From positions 891,001 to 955,000 of the forward strand of contig OX335652.1 of the NCBI GenBank assembly GCA_946894095.1: a stretch of 64,000 nucleotides of DNA. The letters are read 5' to 3'. The translations under genes and the position numbers were made by a program. The stretch comes from Incurvaria masculella. Its lineage: Eukaryota; Arthropoda; Insecta; Lepidoptera; Incurvariidae. The notes beneath the pieces are model-generated. The model saw only the letters and a list, made by a program, of their open reading frames with translations, was not told the DNA's origin and ran no database searches. This document shows positions 21,281-32,228 of this stretch, piece by piece (within the stretch, counting starts at the first letter, position 1; each line of letters begins with the position of its first letter).

Positions 21281-22317
21281 GCATAGTTCCAATAACCTAT
21301 ACAGAATATTGAACATGTGAAAATTGTTGACGCAACCACAGATATTTTCCTCTGGGTGGGAATTTATCGAATTGTGTGCGCAAAGCACCTCCATATACGT
21401 TTGCTTACTCAGCGCACCGCTGGAGTTGTCGGGGACACCGTTCGAACCGACGACGTACCTGCAACCAAAATATTACCATTTAGAAGAGACATTTTACTAT
21501 CTTTTTTATGCACATTTAAACTAGGCGTATACGTTGATTCTTAAAATGCAATATTCATTTTGTAATACCAATGAATGGAACTTCCCTACAGGAAGTTCCG
21601 TGCTTAATAGAATATCAATGTATTTGAACATAACCTGCCAAGACGTGCAAAACATTCCATTCGCTCCGAATGGCGACATTAATATCAATAAATCCGTTCC
21701 GACAGGGGTCGCCACCGTGGGCGGGGCGGGACGGCGGGGCGGGGCGCGGCCAGGACTGGAGAGATTCGCATTTATCACACCAACCGCCGCAAGATCGCTA
21801 TCGAGAAACAATTTGTCTACACGCGCCTTCTCCGCCGCCGACGCCGCCGCCTGCTCACGCACGACCGACAAATTTTCCGACGGAGGCGCCGAGAGAACAA
21901 CATCGGAACCCGAATCCTAGTTAAGCGGCTGGAGCGTGCTTACCTGTGCAAAACGGGAAACTAAGGACTCAGTTGCCCTACCCCTTGTGCATTTTGAACA
22001 TTCCGGTTCCCCCTTTAAGTATCTGCTTAATTCTACGTTAACGGCACTGGAACTTGGAATATTTTCGATAGTAAGCTAGTCAACACAGGAACCGCTTTCG
22101 ATTCCTCACATCTTGGAAATTCTTGTTCACCAACCTATTCCCAAAAAGAGCTGGATTCTACGTGCCGCAGTCGCATATCAGTGCAATGTTCGATGAAAAT
22201 AAATCTAAAGCTTTAGACATTCATATTTTGTATCTGTTTAGTGTTCGTCGTTCGTGGTTAAGATTCCACTTTAAACTGTAGGTCTGTAAACTGTCAACCC
22301 TTTAGTTTACTTTATAG
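21281..22317. other. Single-copy region with G-rich tract at 21716-21752
   Basis: GTGGGCGGGGCGGGACGGC and the following GGGGCGGGGC could form a G-quadruplex. The 128-codon plus-strand frame (21534-21920) has no recognisable domain and its composition follows the GC-rich tract. A donor-like CACAG/GTAAGC lies on the minus strand near 21946. I make no gene call. Confidence 0.3.
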
Positions 22318-22445
22318 GTAGCAGGGTTGATCCCGATCGGGTTCAGGAACCATCGCACTGAAAACGATGCCCGAAGCGGCAATCAATTCGTTTCCATGAG
22401 GTGTGTTGGGCTTTTATCATGACAGTAGGTGTAACCCACGTGCAG
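22318..22445 (+). mobile_element. tRNA-SINE, internally deleted fragment
   Basis: GTAGCAGGGTTGATCCC, ACCATCGCACTGAAAACGAT, GAAGCGGCAATCAATTCG and TGTTGGGCTTTTATCATGAC are SINE landmarks; the segment between GCGGCAAT and TTCCATGAGG is missing. Confidence 0.5.
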
Positions 22446-22557
22446 TCATATTAAACAATCTCTTACAAATGTGTGATATTTCGATTGATACGAAAACGTG
22501 TCGTTGGCTCAGGACAGATTACATATTTGTTCTTAGATTTACACCGTCGCTGTACAT

Positions 22558-22850
22558 AATGTTTTGAAAACTTACGGTTTTCCGGTGTGCAATGCCGTGC
22601 TTGGCCGACATGTTTCGCTTCCCACGACGAAAGCATCGTCAGGGCCACTTCGTTGCCCCGGAGTTACGTCTAACAGCCCGGCTCGACAAACGGTAACTGT
22701 AACGGTAACTGTTACCGTTTGACGAGCCGGGCTGTTAGACGTAACTCCGGGGCAACGAAGTGACCCTGACGATGCTTCCGTCGTGGGAAGCGAAACATGT
22801 CGGCCAAGCACGGCATTGCACACCGGAAAACCGTAAGTTTTCAAAACATT
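22558..22850. repeat. 293-bp near-perfect palindrome
   Basis: Arms 22558-22697 and 22711-22850 (140 bp each) are reverse complements with about three mismatches; the loop is 13 bp. The arms are GC-balanced, unlike the AT-rich flanks, and have no other copy here. The loop region repeats GGTAACTGTAACGGTAACTG. If transcribed it would form a long hairpin RNA. It may be a foldback element, but no target duplication is evident. Confidence 0.9.
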
Positions 22851-24718
22851 AGATTACATATTCCCTTAATCTTATTTTCCGAATCCTTTATCATAAGCGA
22901 AGAACGTCGAATGGCAGGAATACGTCTGTATTCGTCGAGCGTCACGATTCAAAGTTTCAAATCCTGCAAAGTTTCAAATCATACCCGATCCACTGGCATA
23001 ACGCCAAACGCCACACGCTGACAAAGTCGTCTCTGGCAACGCTCTGCCTTTGCGCTTTTGCAAATCAGCTTTCGAGAAATGCTAGATAGCTACCCATCTG
23101 CGAACCGACACATACCTATATTCTCTCGCAAGCCTTGTTAACTCGATATCGGCCCAAGCACCTTATTCTGTGCAAACGCCTCCGATTTCGAACGTCGACG
23201 CTGAAAATTCGACGAAACCACAGACAAATCGAATCAGAACCCAGCCTCCACCGATGCATTTCCTCCGCCGATCTAAAGCGACTCGACGCCCAAAGAGATA
23301 AGGTTCGAAATTGTATGTCCGAGTAAATAACCGTGTTAGGTTGCACGCCGCGGCGGGACGGGGACAGGGAGCGAGCAGCGGCAGCTGATCTTATTTCTGC
23401 GGGCGAATAGAATGATGAGAAAATTGTTTGAATATCAGAAAATCAGATCACACTTACAGCCTGAGGGAGTACCGTTTTAACCCTGGATATCAACGGACCG
23501 GATTGACCTGGGGAGATTAAACACGATGCATTTCACTGATTCTAGATCGTACTTAATTATTATAAATACCTATAGAGAAATCTGAATTTGCATTTCTGGG
23601 TTTTCAGAAAGAACACTAACATTTCCCGATAATAAACATAGTTAATTAGTGAAAGGCAGTCGCCTTTGCGCATTTTTGGCTTTATTTTATTTATCGAAAG
23701 GAAGCTTGTAAAACTGAGACAAAACGTCACTCGTCATCAGCGAGTGGCCTAGTCCATTTTGAACTGGACTCGTCCAAAATTCCCAGAAGCCTTGCTTCTT
23801 TCCTTTCCATTTTTTTCAAAAACCATAACCACTTAGCTGCCCGTGGGCCCGATTAGTCCCAAACGAGTTGGTTTCTTACGTACGATTAAAGTCCAAGAGT
23901 ATTTGTGCGCCAAAATACTTAAAATACATAGTGATGTTTTATATGGATTTCTGTTTTGATTTAAGTTCTGTCTTACTATGGATTAAAATGCGCGAATTTT
24001 CTGGTACTGGAACACCGATGCACGTGCTTGTGGTAGGGCCGTCAAAGAATGATTTTTCAAAAGTGTGCTATTAAACGAGAAACAACCATGCTTATGAAAT
24101 TAAAAACGTTTGATGGATTGTAATATGTTGGTCTCAAGTAAAAGGTGCCGATAAATACATTACAAAATAGTAAAACAATGGTACCTCTTGGTCCGATAGT
24201 ATTTATGGCTTAAATCGTGAAATTAAAAGACCCTTATTAAAAGAGCGCGTTGTCGCTCTGAGTGGCTATGGCGCAATTTATGTCCAAACAATCACCAAAT
24301 TAGACGGCAGTGCGTCAGCCAGTTTTCGATTCAGCAGCGTATCCAAAGCCTGTGCCGTAACTTTCGGTAACAAGATCATCTGTAGTTGAGCGGAGTGTAG
24401 TCGCAATGTGAGTTAATTGGACTGCAAGGTAACTAACTAGAGAGCGCAGCGTTTTCAGCTCATGTCACTAAACTGATTGTATCAAAGTGCTTTCATACGT
24501 GAAATACGAGTAATGATAGCATACATTGTGTACAACAAATGTACAGAGGAGCTGCCGAATCTTTGAAAAGTGATTCTTAAAATAAATACAATACGTATAA
24601 ATGAAATGTTCCTATATTTTGTGTAGAAAATTGGTGGATTCGTGTAAAATGTTAGTTTAAGCTGAGGGCGGGCAAGTGGGTGGCCCCGATGTAAGGCAGT
24701 CTGGCGACGTGTTACTTC
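22851..24718. other. No recognised feature
   Basis: About 1.9 kb of single-copy-looking sequence. 23110-23330 is open on both strands for over 60 codons but shows no motif. No mobile element recognised. Confidence 0.35.
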
Positions 24719-24949
24719 AAAAACCGGCTAAGTGCGAGTCGGACTCGCGAAGGGTTCCGTACCATCGTACAAGTTTCGACACAAAACAATCACGTTTTTT
24801 GTATGATTTAATTTATATATTTTTTTTATTTTGCCTATTTGTTGAAAATTTCTATTTCTATTTCTATTACGGTTCCTGTGACAAACGGACGGACAGCGGA
24901 GGCTTAGTAATAGGGTTTCGTTTTCACCCTTTGGGTACGGAACCCTAAG
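24719..24949 (+). mobile_element. GGTTCCGT element, shortened copy
   Basis: Both ends present; the 5' palindrome has lost bases and the middle carries a TTTCTA triplicate before the (GACG) tract. Confidence 0.7.
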
Positions 24950-24954
24950 AAGGT

Positions 24955-25085
24955 TTTTGTTAATGGAACCCGATATGGATGACCACACAACTACCGTCAT
25001 GATATAGCCCAATACACCACATTCCCGAAGAAATTAGGTGCCATGCCAGGACCTTCCCTTTATGAGCAAATATTGGCAGCATTGT
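24955..25085 (-). mobile_element. tRNA-SINE tail fragment
   Basis: TATGGATGACCACACAACTA, AGCCCAATACACCACATTCC, AGGTGCCATGCCAGGACCTT: minus-orientation tail, directly beside the GGTTCCGT element. Confidence 0.55.
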
Positions 25086-25462
25086 GTCAATCTGATGTGT
25101 AGCTGCCGTAATCATAGACCATGTATGAAAAGATATATATCCGTTGATGAAGGGAAAGAGGTGTGCTGTGATAGTACCGTATGCCGCTCTATCATCATCT
25201 CAGCCTGCCCCTCCAGGGAAGCGACGTGATGTATAAGGATGGGGTCATCAAAATGAAAATTAGTTAAACAGGAGGCATTGTAATAAAACAGTAATATCGT
25301 AAATGTGACCAACATAAAAAACACAGAGTAGAAATCTCATTTGAAATTGATGATCACAATACATTTTATGATATTTCAAGGCCCAGCGTAACTATGTACA
25401 TTAAGGGCCTGGTACTAGCCAAATCGCAAAGTTAGACGAGGCACCCCAAGTAAACTAACCAA
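25086..25462. other. No recognised feature
   Basis: No gene and no repeat recognised. Confidence 0.3.
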
Positions 25463-25621
25463 GCCCCGGTTGCACGAAGAGACAGCTGAATTAATCAATG
25501 TTCAAACACGTCACTTTTAGTGATCCGCACAGAGTTCCTTTCATACTGTCCACACAAAGTGACGTGTTTGATCATACTTTGACGTTGATTTTGATTTTTT
25601 GTCCTTTCGTGCACTCGGCCC
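25463..25621 (+). mobile_element. TAA-flanked MITE (159 bp), copy 2
   Basis: Same length and orientation as the copy at 539. The right flank is TAA (25622-25624); the left flank has mutated to CAA. Confidence 0.7.
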
Positions 25622-25705
25622 TAAGTCTGACGATTATAAGTGTCATCCTTACAATATATGATTCCTTGTCTAGGAATCGAATGATTTTCGTTAATGTATG
25701 TTTCC

Positions 25706-26350
25706 TTTTTAACCGACTTCAAAAAAGGAGGAGGTTATCAATTCGTCGGAATCTTTTTTTTTTTTTTTTTTTTTTTATGTATGTTCACCGATTACTCGAA
25801 GACCCCTGGACCGATTTGAAAAATTCTTTTTTTGTTCGAAAGGGTATACTTTCTAGTTGGTCCCATTTTTTTTTTATCAAAATCGGTTCAGTAGTTTGGT
25901 ACTTAACTATACCAACATCGAATTTCTTAACCCCGCGAACCCAGAAATGTGATTTTTTAGTTACAGTAGCTTTCTTTTCGGGTGAGATTGCACAGTATGA
26001 GAGGTTTTTTTTTACTTCAACTGTTGGGGGTATTCAAGGTGGTAAAAGAGGGCAAATTGTACACATTTCTATCTCTAGAGCCGCTGAACCCAGAAATTTC
26101 AGAGTATGTTTGTTTTAGATGGGAATGCTTAAGAAGAAAATATTTTTGGAAATTATACTATTAGGGGGGTAAAACAGGTCAAAATGAACACATTTAGGCG
26201 AAAACCACTCATGTTGAGATCTCTGAAACCAATTATCCTCGAAACTTAAAATTTTCAGTGACTTCTTGTTAAGACGAAAAGGCTCGCTCACAACGGATTT
26301 TACAAAATTCAACTGTTAAGGGGGGATAAACGAGGCCGATATGTACACAT
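25706..26350 (+). mobile_element. AACCGACTTC-type element with tandem modules
   Basis: Begins AACCGACTTCAAAAAAGGAG like the foldback elements at 35299 and 48152, then a T tract. The body differs: from about 25925 it has three degenerate modules of about 145 bp, each with a phrase like GTACACATTT after a GGGG-AAA stretch (26050, 26190, 26340) and AACCCAGAAAT-like text. The 206-codon frame over it is low-complexity and not believed to be coding. Confidence 0.45.
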
Positions 26351-26450
26351 TTTCATACAACTTAAACTTACGCAAGAAACAGACTATCCGGAACGATGTA
26401 AGGATGAGAAATTCAGAAGCTCAGCGGTTCCGGTCATTCGTTGTTTTGTC

Positions 26451-26550
26451 TTTTTAGGGTTCCGTTCCCAAAGGACACCAACGGAACCTTATTACTAAGC
26501 TTCCGCTATCCGTCCGTCCGTCCGTCTGTCACAGCACTCTATCTCACGTG
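26451..26550 (-). mobile_element. GGTTCCGT element, 3' fragment
   Basis: TTTTTAGGGTTCCGTTCCC to the (CCGT)n tract and TGTCACAGCACTCTATCTCA. Confidence 0.65.
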
Positions 26551-26790
26551 ATCTCATCGTATCAATTATCGTACGTATCAACCGTAAACTCATGAATCCA
26601 GATAGTTACCGGTCTACCTTTCGTCAGAAATGAGATTTCTTAATGGTTTCATTTCTGCTAATGCTCGTTCATTGTATTGCATTGTATTGTATATGTATGT
26701 ATATCTTCTTTCCACTTTGTATGTGAAGTTGAGCAGGAGGGCTCGCCCACCTTGAGTCAAAAGTTACGCCACCACTAAAAAGCAAAAAAT

Positions 26791-27887
26791 AAAATATTTT
26801 TAAATAAAAAAAGGACCGCCTTCAAAAAAACCGGAACTAAAAAGCAAAAAATAATTGGTTACTTTTAATTAATGTACGAAAAGCTATTTTAATTCTAACT
26901 AATTATGTACAATTTCTTAATTTTTAATCATCTTTTGAAGTCGGTGCCTTGGGTAGACGTTCTTTAAGGGCTGCAAGTAGTTAGATTAATATCACCTATG
27001 GCTAAGAAAGAAATATAAGTAGGTAGCTACTTACATTTACCTACTTGAATAAAACACAAAAACAAAAATTAAATAAACAAACAGGTCGGAAAAACGTATG
27101 AAAGTAGGAATTTAGGCAAGTACTTTGTAATTTAAATATGCCTTATACTTAAACTAAATACCTAACACAGTAAAAACAAAATATTTACAAGAAAACCCTA
27201 CGAATAAACCAATATAAAAACAATGACCACTTATATGATAAAGATTTAGGTAGGTGTAGCTTGTACTTTTTATTCTACCTAAATACCTACACAACACAAA
27301 ACAAAAAAAAACAAATATAAAAAAGAACAGAAAACAATAGTTAGCGACTTTGAGGTGTCTGCTCTCAACTACGTGTCAAAACGTGTGTGCGGTTAGTACA
27401 TATCTCACCAATTTCGGCAGAAATCGTCTCGTTCAGACAACGATGTTGCAGGGAAGTACCAATCAACAAAGAGCAGCGAATTAACGTACTCCTTTACCAG
27501 TGCGCGCCTTTATAAAGCCGAAAGTACTAATAATCGTTGAAACCCAATTTCAGTACGCTGCGCTGTATCGATATCAGCTTGCACGTAAACCAACGCTAAG
27601 GGCATCTCCAGTTATGTCTGTGGACCAATCATTGCTGACTCAGGTTGTTTACGCTCTCGTAGACTTCGGGTGTGTTCGGCTGAAATAGTGTCTGTTCGGT
27701 CAGCAGCGTGCGAAGCGAACTCTACCCAAGGCACCGACTTCAAAAGATGATTAAAAATTAAGAAATTGTACATAATTAGTTAGAATTAAAATAGCTTTTC
27801 GTACATTAATTAAAAGTAACCAATTATTTTTTGCTTTTTAGTTCCGGTTTTTTTGAAGGCGGTCCTTTTTTTATTTAAAAATATTTT
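26791..27887. mobile_element. Element with perfect 167-bp inverted termini
   Basis: 26791-26957 and 27721-27887 are reverse complements with no mismatch that I can find over 167 bp, including homopolymers of seven A. The interior (about 760 bp) has many GTAGGTAG/CTACCTA words and, in 27350-27710, a GC-richer segment with a TTTATAAAG box; the longest frame is 62 codons. A truncated copy with one terminus is at 60956. The 5' text ACTAAAAAGCAAAAAATAAT also occurs, nearly, in the foldback family. Confidence 0.85.
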
Positions 27888-28569
27888 TTCTATACAAAAT
27901 ACATTGCGGAAACGGTGTCCATTTCCGAACTTTTTTGACTAAATGTAGAAATCTAAAAGCAAATGGAATTTTTTGTTTATGCATATATGCTGTTTTTGCT
28001 TATATCTAGAAATCGAATGACTTTCAGATTTCTAATGAGAAAAATCAACTTTTTTTATTTTTATTATTATTTAAATAAATGATGGAATAAAAAAATATTA
28101 ACAATCCATTATCAGTCTGGAGTTCTATTTGGATTTGCTGAAGCGTTTCACTACATATTATTACATTTGTTAAAAAGTACATTTGTATGGCGCGAGTAGT
28201 TAGCTAGTCCTAGCGCCTTAAATTGATCTGATGGAGTCAGAATTCTTGAAAATCCTTGGGGCAAGTTACCGAAGTGACTTATCGCTTAAGGCCATGGATT
28301 ACGTGTACTTAATAACGCGTGACTACCGAGGCTCCGACACTGTGTACTCACTCGCGGTTCGACTGAAGCACAGTAGAAAACTAGAACAGTAGGGCTTGTA
28401 ATTTTATTTAATTAAACTTCCAATGACGTAAGAAAGTCTGGCATCGGCAGAATCAACAGTGCGAAACAGAAAAATGCACGTATATTATATTTTTGGACAA
28501 TTCGACGAGTGGTGACGTTCCTTTCATTTTCAATCGTAAATCTGTAATAGAATATAAGTTAATCCTTTT
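27888..28569. other. No recognised feature
   Basis: AT-rich; no gene. Confidence 0.3.
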
Positions 28570-28840
28570 AAAAACCGGCCAAGTCGAACATGAAGGGTTC
28601 CGTACCATTATACGAGACTTGACTCAAATAAATCCCGTTTCTTGTATGGTGGCCCCCTTTAAATTGTATTTGTTTTGGATTGATTAATAGCGGCAAAGGA
28701 AATACATACTCTGCGAAAATATCAGATGTCTACTTATGACGGTTTTTGTGATACAGCCTTGTGACAGACGGACGGACGGACATCGGAGGTTTAGTAATAC
28801 GTTTCCGTTTGGCACCCTTCGGGTACGGAACCCTAAAAAA
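28570..28840 (+). mobile_element. GGTTCCGT element, diverged copy
   Basis: The 5' palindrome is mostly deleted (CCGGCCAAGTCGAACATG). The rest is complete to CGGGTACGGAACCC. Confidence 0.7.
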
Positions 28841-29394
28841 CAGTACTTGCGTATTATAATTATGCCCGCGAATGTTTTACGATGTTCCTGAGGTATCGTA
28901 TGTGGTCTAAATGCATTCCACCTTCAAAGTAATCGAACTTCCTTCCTCATAAGCATTATAATAATCCGAAAGGGCAGGAAATTAAACACGGCCGCCGGCG
29001 AGGGGGGGGGGCGGCGGCGAACACAAAGAGAAGGCTCCTGGGGTCGCATCAATCTCCTGAAAGCTGCGGAATAATCTCATCGCAAGTTCAGCTGAGAGAA
29101 TCCATCATCTCGGATTATACAGCAGAGAGGAGGAGGGGCACCGTTGGAAAATTTACTGTTTACTCTATGCGGTTTGAAGGCCGCGTAATGAAAGAAAACT
29201 TAATAACATGTGGGTGGATGCCGAGACATGGAACAGCTTTTTCACGTCTCGTTAATAAAGGCACTTATCCAACTTAAAGAGAGTAAAAGACCTGATGAGA
29301 CTTGAACAATGATAAAACTGACAACCTTTTTAGCTCTGTTTTAGTTACCATCTCATTTCATTTATTTTTTAAACTCCTGGTAGTCAAACTATAC
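28841..29394. other. No recognised feature; G-rich patch
   Basis: GCCGCCGGCGAGGGGGGGGG at about 28990 in otherwise ordinary sequence. Confidence 0.3.
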
Positions 29395-29397
29395 TAA

Positions 29398-29565
29398 GGC
29401 TGCGATAAATAGTCGTAACAGAAACTAAGACTAACGAAAAGTCGTACTTTGTGGCGTGACTTTGACACATTTTGTATGGACGAAATCTCAAAGTAATGCT
29501 AATTGACGTCACAAAGTACTACTTTTCGTTAGTCTTAGTTTCTGTTACGACTATTTATCTCTGCC
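29398..29565. mobile_element. Palindromic TAA-flanked MITE (168 bp)
   Basis: Long inverted termini (GATAAATAGTCGTAACAGAA, continuing to ACGAAAAGT, about 46 bp) leave a short middle. TAA flanks at 29395-29397 and 29566-29568. Harbinger-type by target site; inferred. Confidence 0.7.
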
Positions 29566-29568
29566 TAA

Positions 29569-29734
29569 GGGCCGAGTGCACGAAAGAACAAAAAATCTAA
29601 ATCAACGTCAATTAAACATGTACGATTAAACATGTCACTTTGGATGGACACTATAGAAGGAACTCCATGCGATTCACTAAAAGTGATGTGTTTGAACATT
29701 GATTAACTCGGCCGTCTCTTCGTGCAATCGGGGC
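29569..29734 (-). mobile_element. TAA-flanked MITE, copy 3
   Basis: Minus orientation. Starts directly after the TAA (29566-29568) that ends the neighbouring MITE and is closed by TAA at 29735-29737. Confidence 0.7.
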
Positions 29735-29737
29735 TAA

Positions 29738-30040
29738 GTCATGTCACAATTTCATTGATCCGCGGATTCGATCAACTAGTGAAGAAGAACCCGCAAAGAA
29801 ACCTCACTGTTCTACAGATTATGTTTTTTTTAATCTTTTTTTTTCTTTTTTGTCTTTTTTTCGTCCACATTAATGATATATCACAGTTATGATTTCATAC
29901 CTAAATGCTACTTCCAAACTTACATTGGTAGAACGGTCTAAGGTAAAAAACTAAGAACTACGAGGAAACAACAACCGACAATGAGAAAAGTCTTAAATTA
30001 TCTGCGTCAAATATAGAAAAAAAAGGTTACCATTTTATTA
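29738..30040. other. No recognised feature
   Basis: AT-rich with T tracts near 29825-29870; no gene. Confidence 0.3.
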
Positions 30041-31373
30041 TCTATAATATAAAAATGAATCGCAAAATGTGTTGGTAAGCGCATAACTCAACAACGCCTG
30101 GACCAATTTGGCCAAATCTTTTTTTTAAATGTTCGTTGAAGTTCAAGGATGGTTTTTACGGCGAGAAAAATTAGAATTATTGCTGGAAAAACCCTAAAAA
30201 TAGCCCTTTTCTTTTTCCCATACAAATGATTTGTAACTAAAACGTAGTCAATTTGAGCTTTATTGCTATGGTATAAAGTTCATATTAAATTACAAGCACT
30301 CACAGTTGTCTAAGTAATGTAGGTGTGTTCCTAACGTCAAAGATCATATCTATCAAAACAATGTGCGTGTGTGCGTTGGAGCACAGAATACATAGTTGGA
30401 GGAGTTTAATGTCGCGTTCCGAAACTCGCGTTTCTTTTGTATTAGTTTCGGCACGCGAGATAAACTGCATCAGTTTCCACGTCATTACATCAGTCAAACA
30501 AAAATCGCGTTACCAACAGTGTTTTATTATTTTTAATATCCAAATTTTAAATAAATAAAACAATTCGTACGGCTTAAGAGGATTTGACTTCAAGTCATAT
30601 CAAATTAAAAAAAAAAAAGTTGTCTATTACCTAATCTACTGAGTTTGCTTTTGTCAACTGATACACGAAACAAATTCGTATATCGTGTTTTGTGCAGAGT
30701 GTTTAGTTAGTTAGTGTTTATTTAGTTCGTGATTAGGCGGGCGGTCCGACGGGGGCGGGTGCGGCTTGGTATTTCCCGCAACTTTAGGACTACTTGGCAA
30801 AATCCTTGAGAACCAATTACTCGATTTAGATGCGGATTGTATCTACGTCTAGCCTGATTCTACTCAAAACTTATAGGCTACATAATATAACGCTTCATTA
30901 CCTGAAGGGTGAGTAGTGAGTGTTAAATTCTTATAACTTGCGAACCACTAACCCGATTTATGTGCGTATTTTATCAATGTATAGGATCTCTGGGAGCTGT
31001 CAGGTTCGAGATGGGTTACTGTTTTCGATGTTGAGGCTGGCTGTGGGTTGGAGTCCACGCAAAACTTACCTACATTACACGTTACTTACTTACTAGGTAA
31101 ACAATGTTGCAGTGCAAGTGCAGAAAGGTTCTGGCGGCAAATGCTTTTTTTTTAAATAGCCACCAAATGTCAACGAAGCTCTTAATGGGAATTATTGGAT
31201 GTTTCTCATTAAATCATGCTATTTCATCTCGAACGATCTTGATTAAATTTGGTACATGGATACATTGTCCTGGACCAGTTTGACCCTGTTTTGGATCAGC
31301 CATTTCGGATACTTTTTATCCATGAAATAATTTAGCCGACGCTAACCCGAGCGGAGCCGGGTACCGCAGCTAG
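30041..31373 (+). mobile_element. Non-autonomous Helitron-like element
   Basis: Starts TCTATAATATAAAAATGAAT, a 5' end I recognise from lepidopteran Helitrons (followed by CGCAAAATGTGTTGG and GCGCATAACTCAA). It ends in a hairpin (ACCCG...CGGGT, 31345-31362), seven bases, then CTAG. It lies between A (30040) and T (31374). There is no Rep/helicase frame. The 1.3-kb length leaves room for captured DNA; 30300-30560 and 30720-30790 have unlike composition. It may instead be two abutting elements. Confidence 0.55.
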
Positions 31374-32226
31374 TTTTCAAATAAAGTTATTGAAGTTTTA
31401 AGTATTGGAAATGCTGAATTCCAATTACAAAAAAAAACAACTATGAGGCTTAGGTATTTTTTTAAGCCGAACACGCAGCAAACGGCCCCACTTATCCCAC
31501 ATTTAAGTACGTGCAACCGTATGTCAAACACCTTGTATATTTTACATTGTTCGCTAATTGATTTTTTTAAACACGTAAAAACATAAAATCGCCAATTTAA
31601 CCTTCTGTAGGCCTCTTAAGCTGAAAGGATGAAGATAGACAACAGAGTCAATACGAGGTGGCTCTATATGAATAATATACACAATGAATTCCAATGTACA
31701 CTTCGCTCATCATGTACATAATGTAACAATCCACATATTACCAAGCAAAGCCTCTCCAGAAACTACGCGCCTAAGTGTGTACGAAGTACATACGTAATTA
31801 ACCTCAATACGCTAATTTGATCTCTATGCTCTAGGCGTTTAGTGTAAGTGGTTCGGCGAACACTTCTAAATTATATAATTTGGCGGGAGGCTTATGCAGG
31901 TGAGAGCCTTCAAACGTTATCGAAGACAAGGAGTCGGCGAGGGAAGCACGGCGGCGTCGTGATCAGGCACGTCGGAGGAACGGGATACGCAATTCCGGAA
32001 GTCTCTTTGAAACTCATTACAAGAAATATTTATATTAATAAATTTACTTCCTTTAGTTGGAACATAAAACTGATAACCGAATAATAGATGGGTTTCTTTA
32101 CGGGTTGAGTTTATCGAGTCTGCGGAGCAATCGGATCGTGACCGGACTTAGTGTAGTTTGGATACCAGTAGTTTAAATAAATTGAAATGGCATGGTTTGA
32201 GTTTTTCTGTTTCCTTGCATACGTAC
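31374..32226. other. No recognised feature
   Basis: Ordinary sequence; the 78-codon frame at 31848 has no motif. Confidence 0.3.
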
Positions 32227-32228
32227 TA

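Noticed and set aside
21534..21920. 128-codon plus-strand frame in GC-rich DNA
   Set aside because: No motif; the opposite strand is open as well, as expected from base composition. A real exon is not excluded.
25498..26118. 206-codon plus-strand frame
   Set aside because: It spans a MITE end, a long T tract and another mobile element; phenylalanine-rich and without domain.
26791..27887. Integrated densovirus-like sequence because of long inverted termini
   Set aside because: The interior has no capsid or replication-protein frame; long termini alone do not support it.
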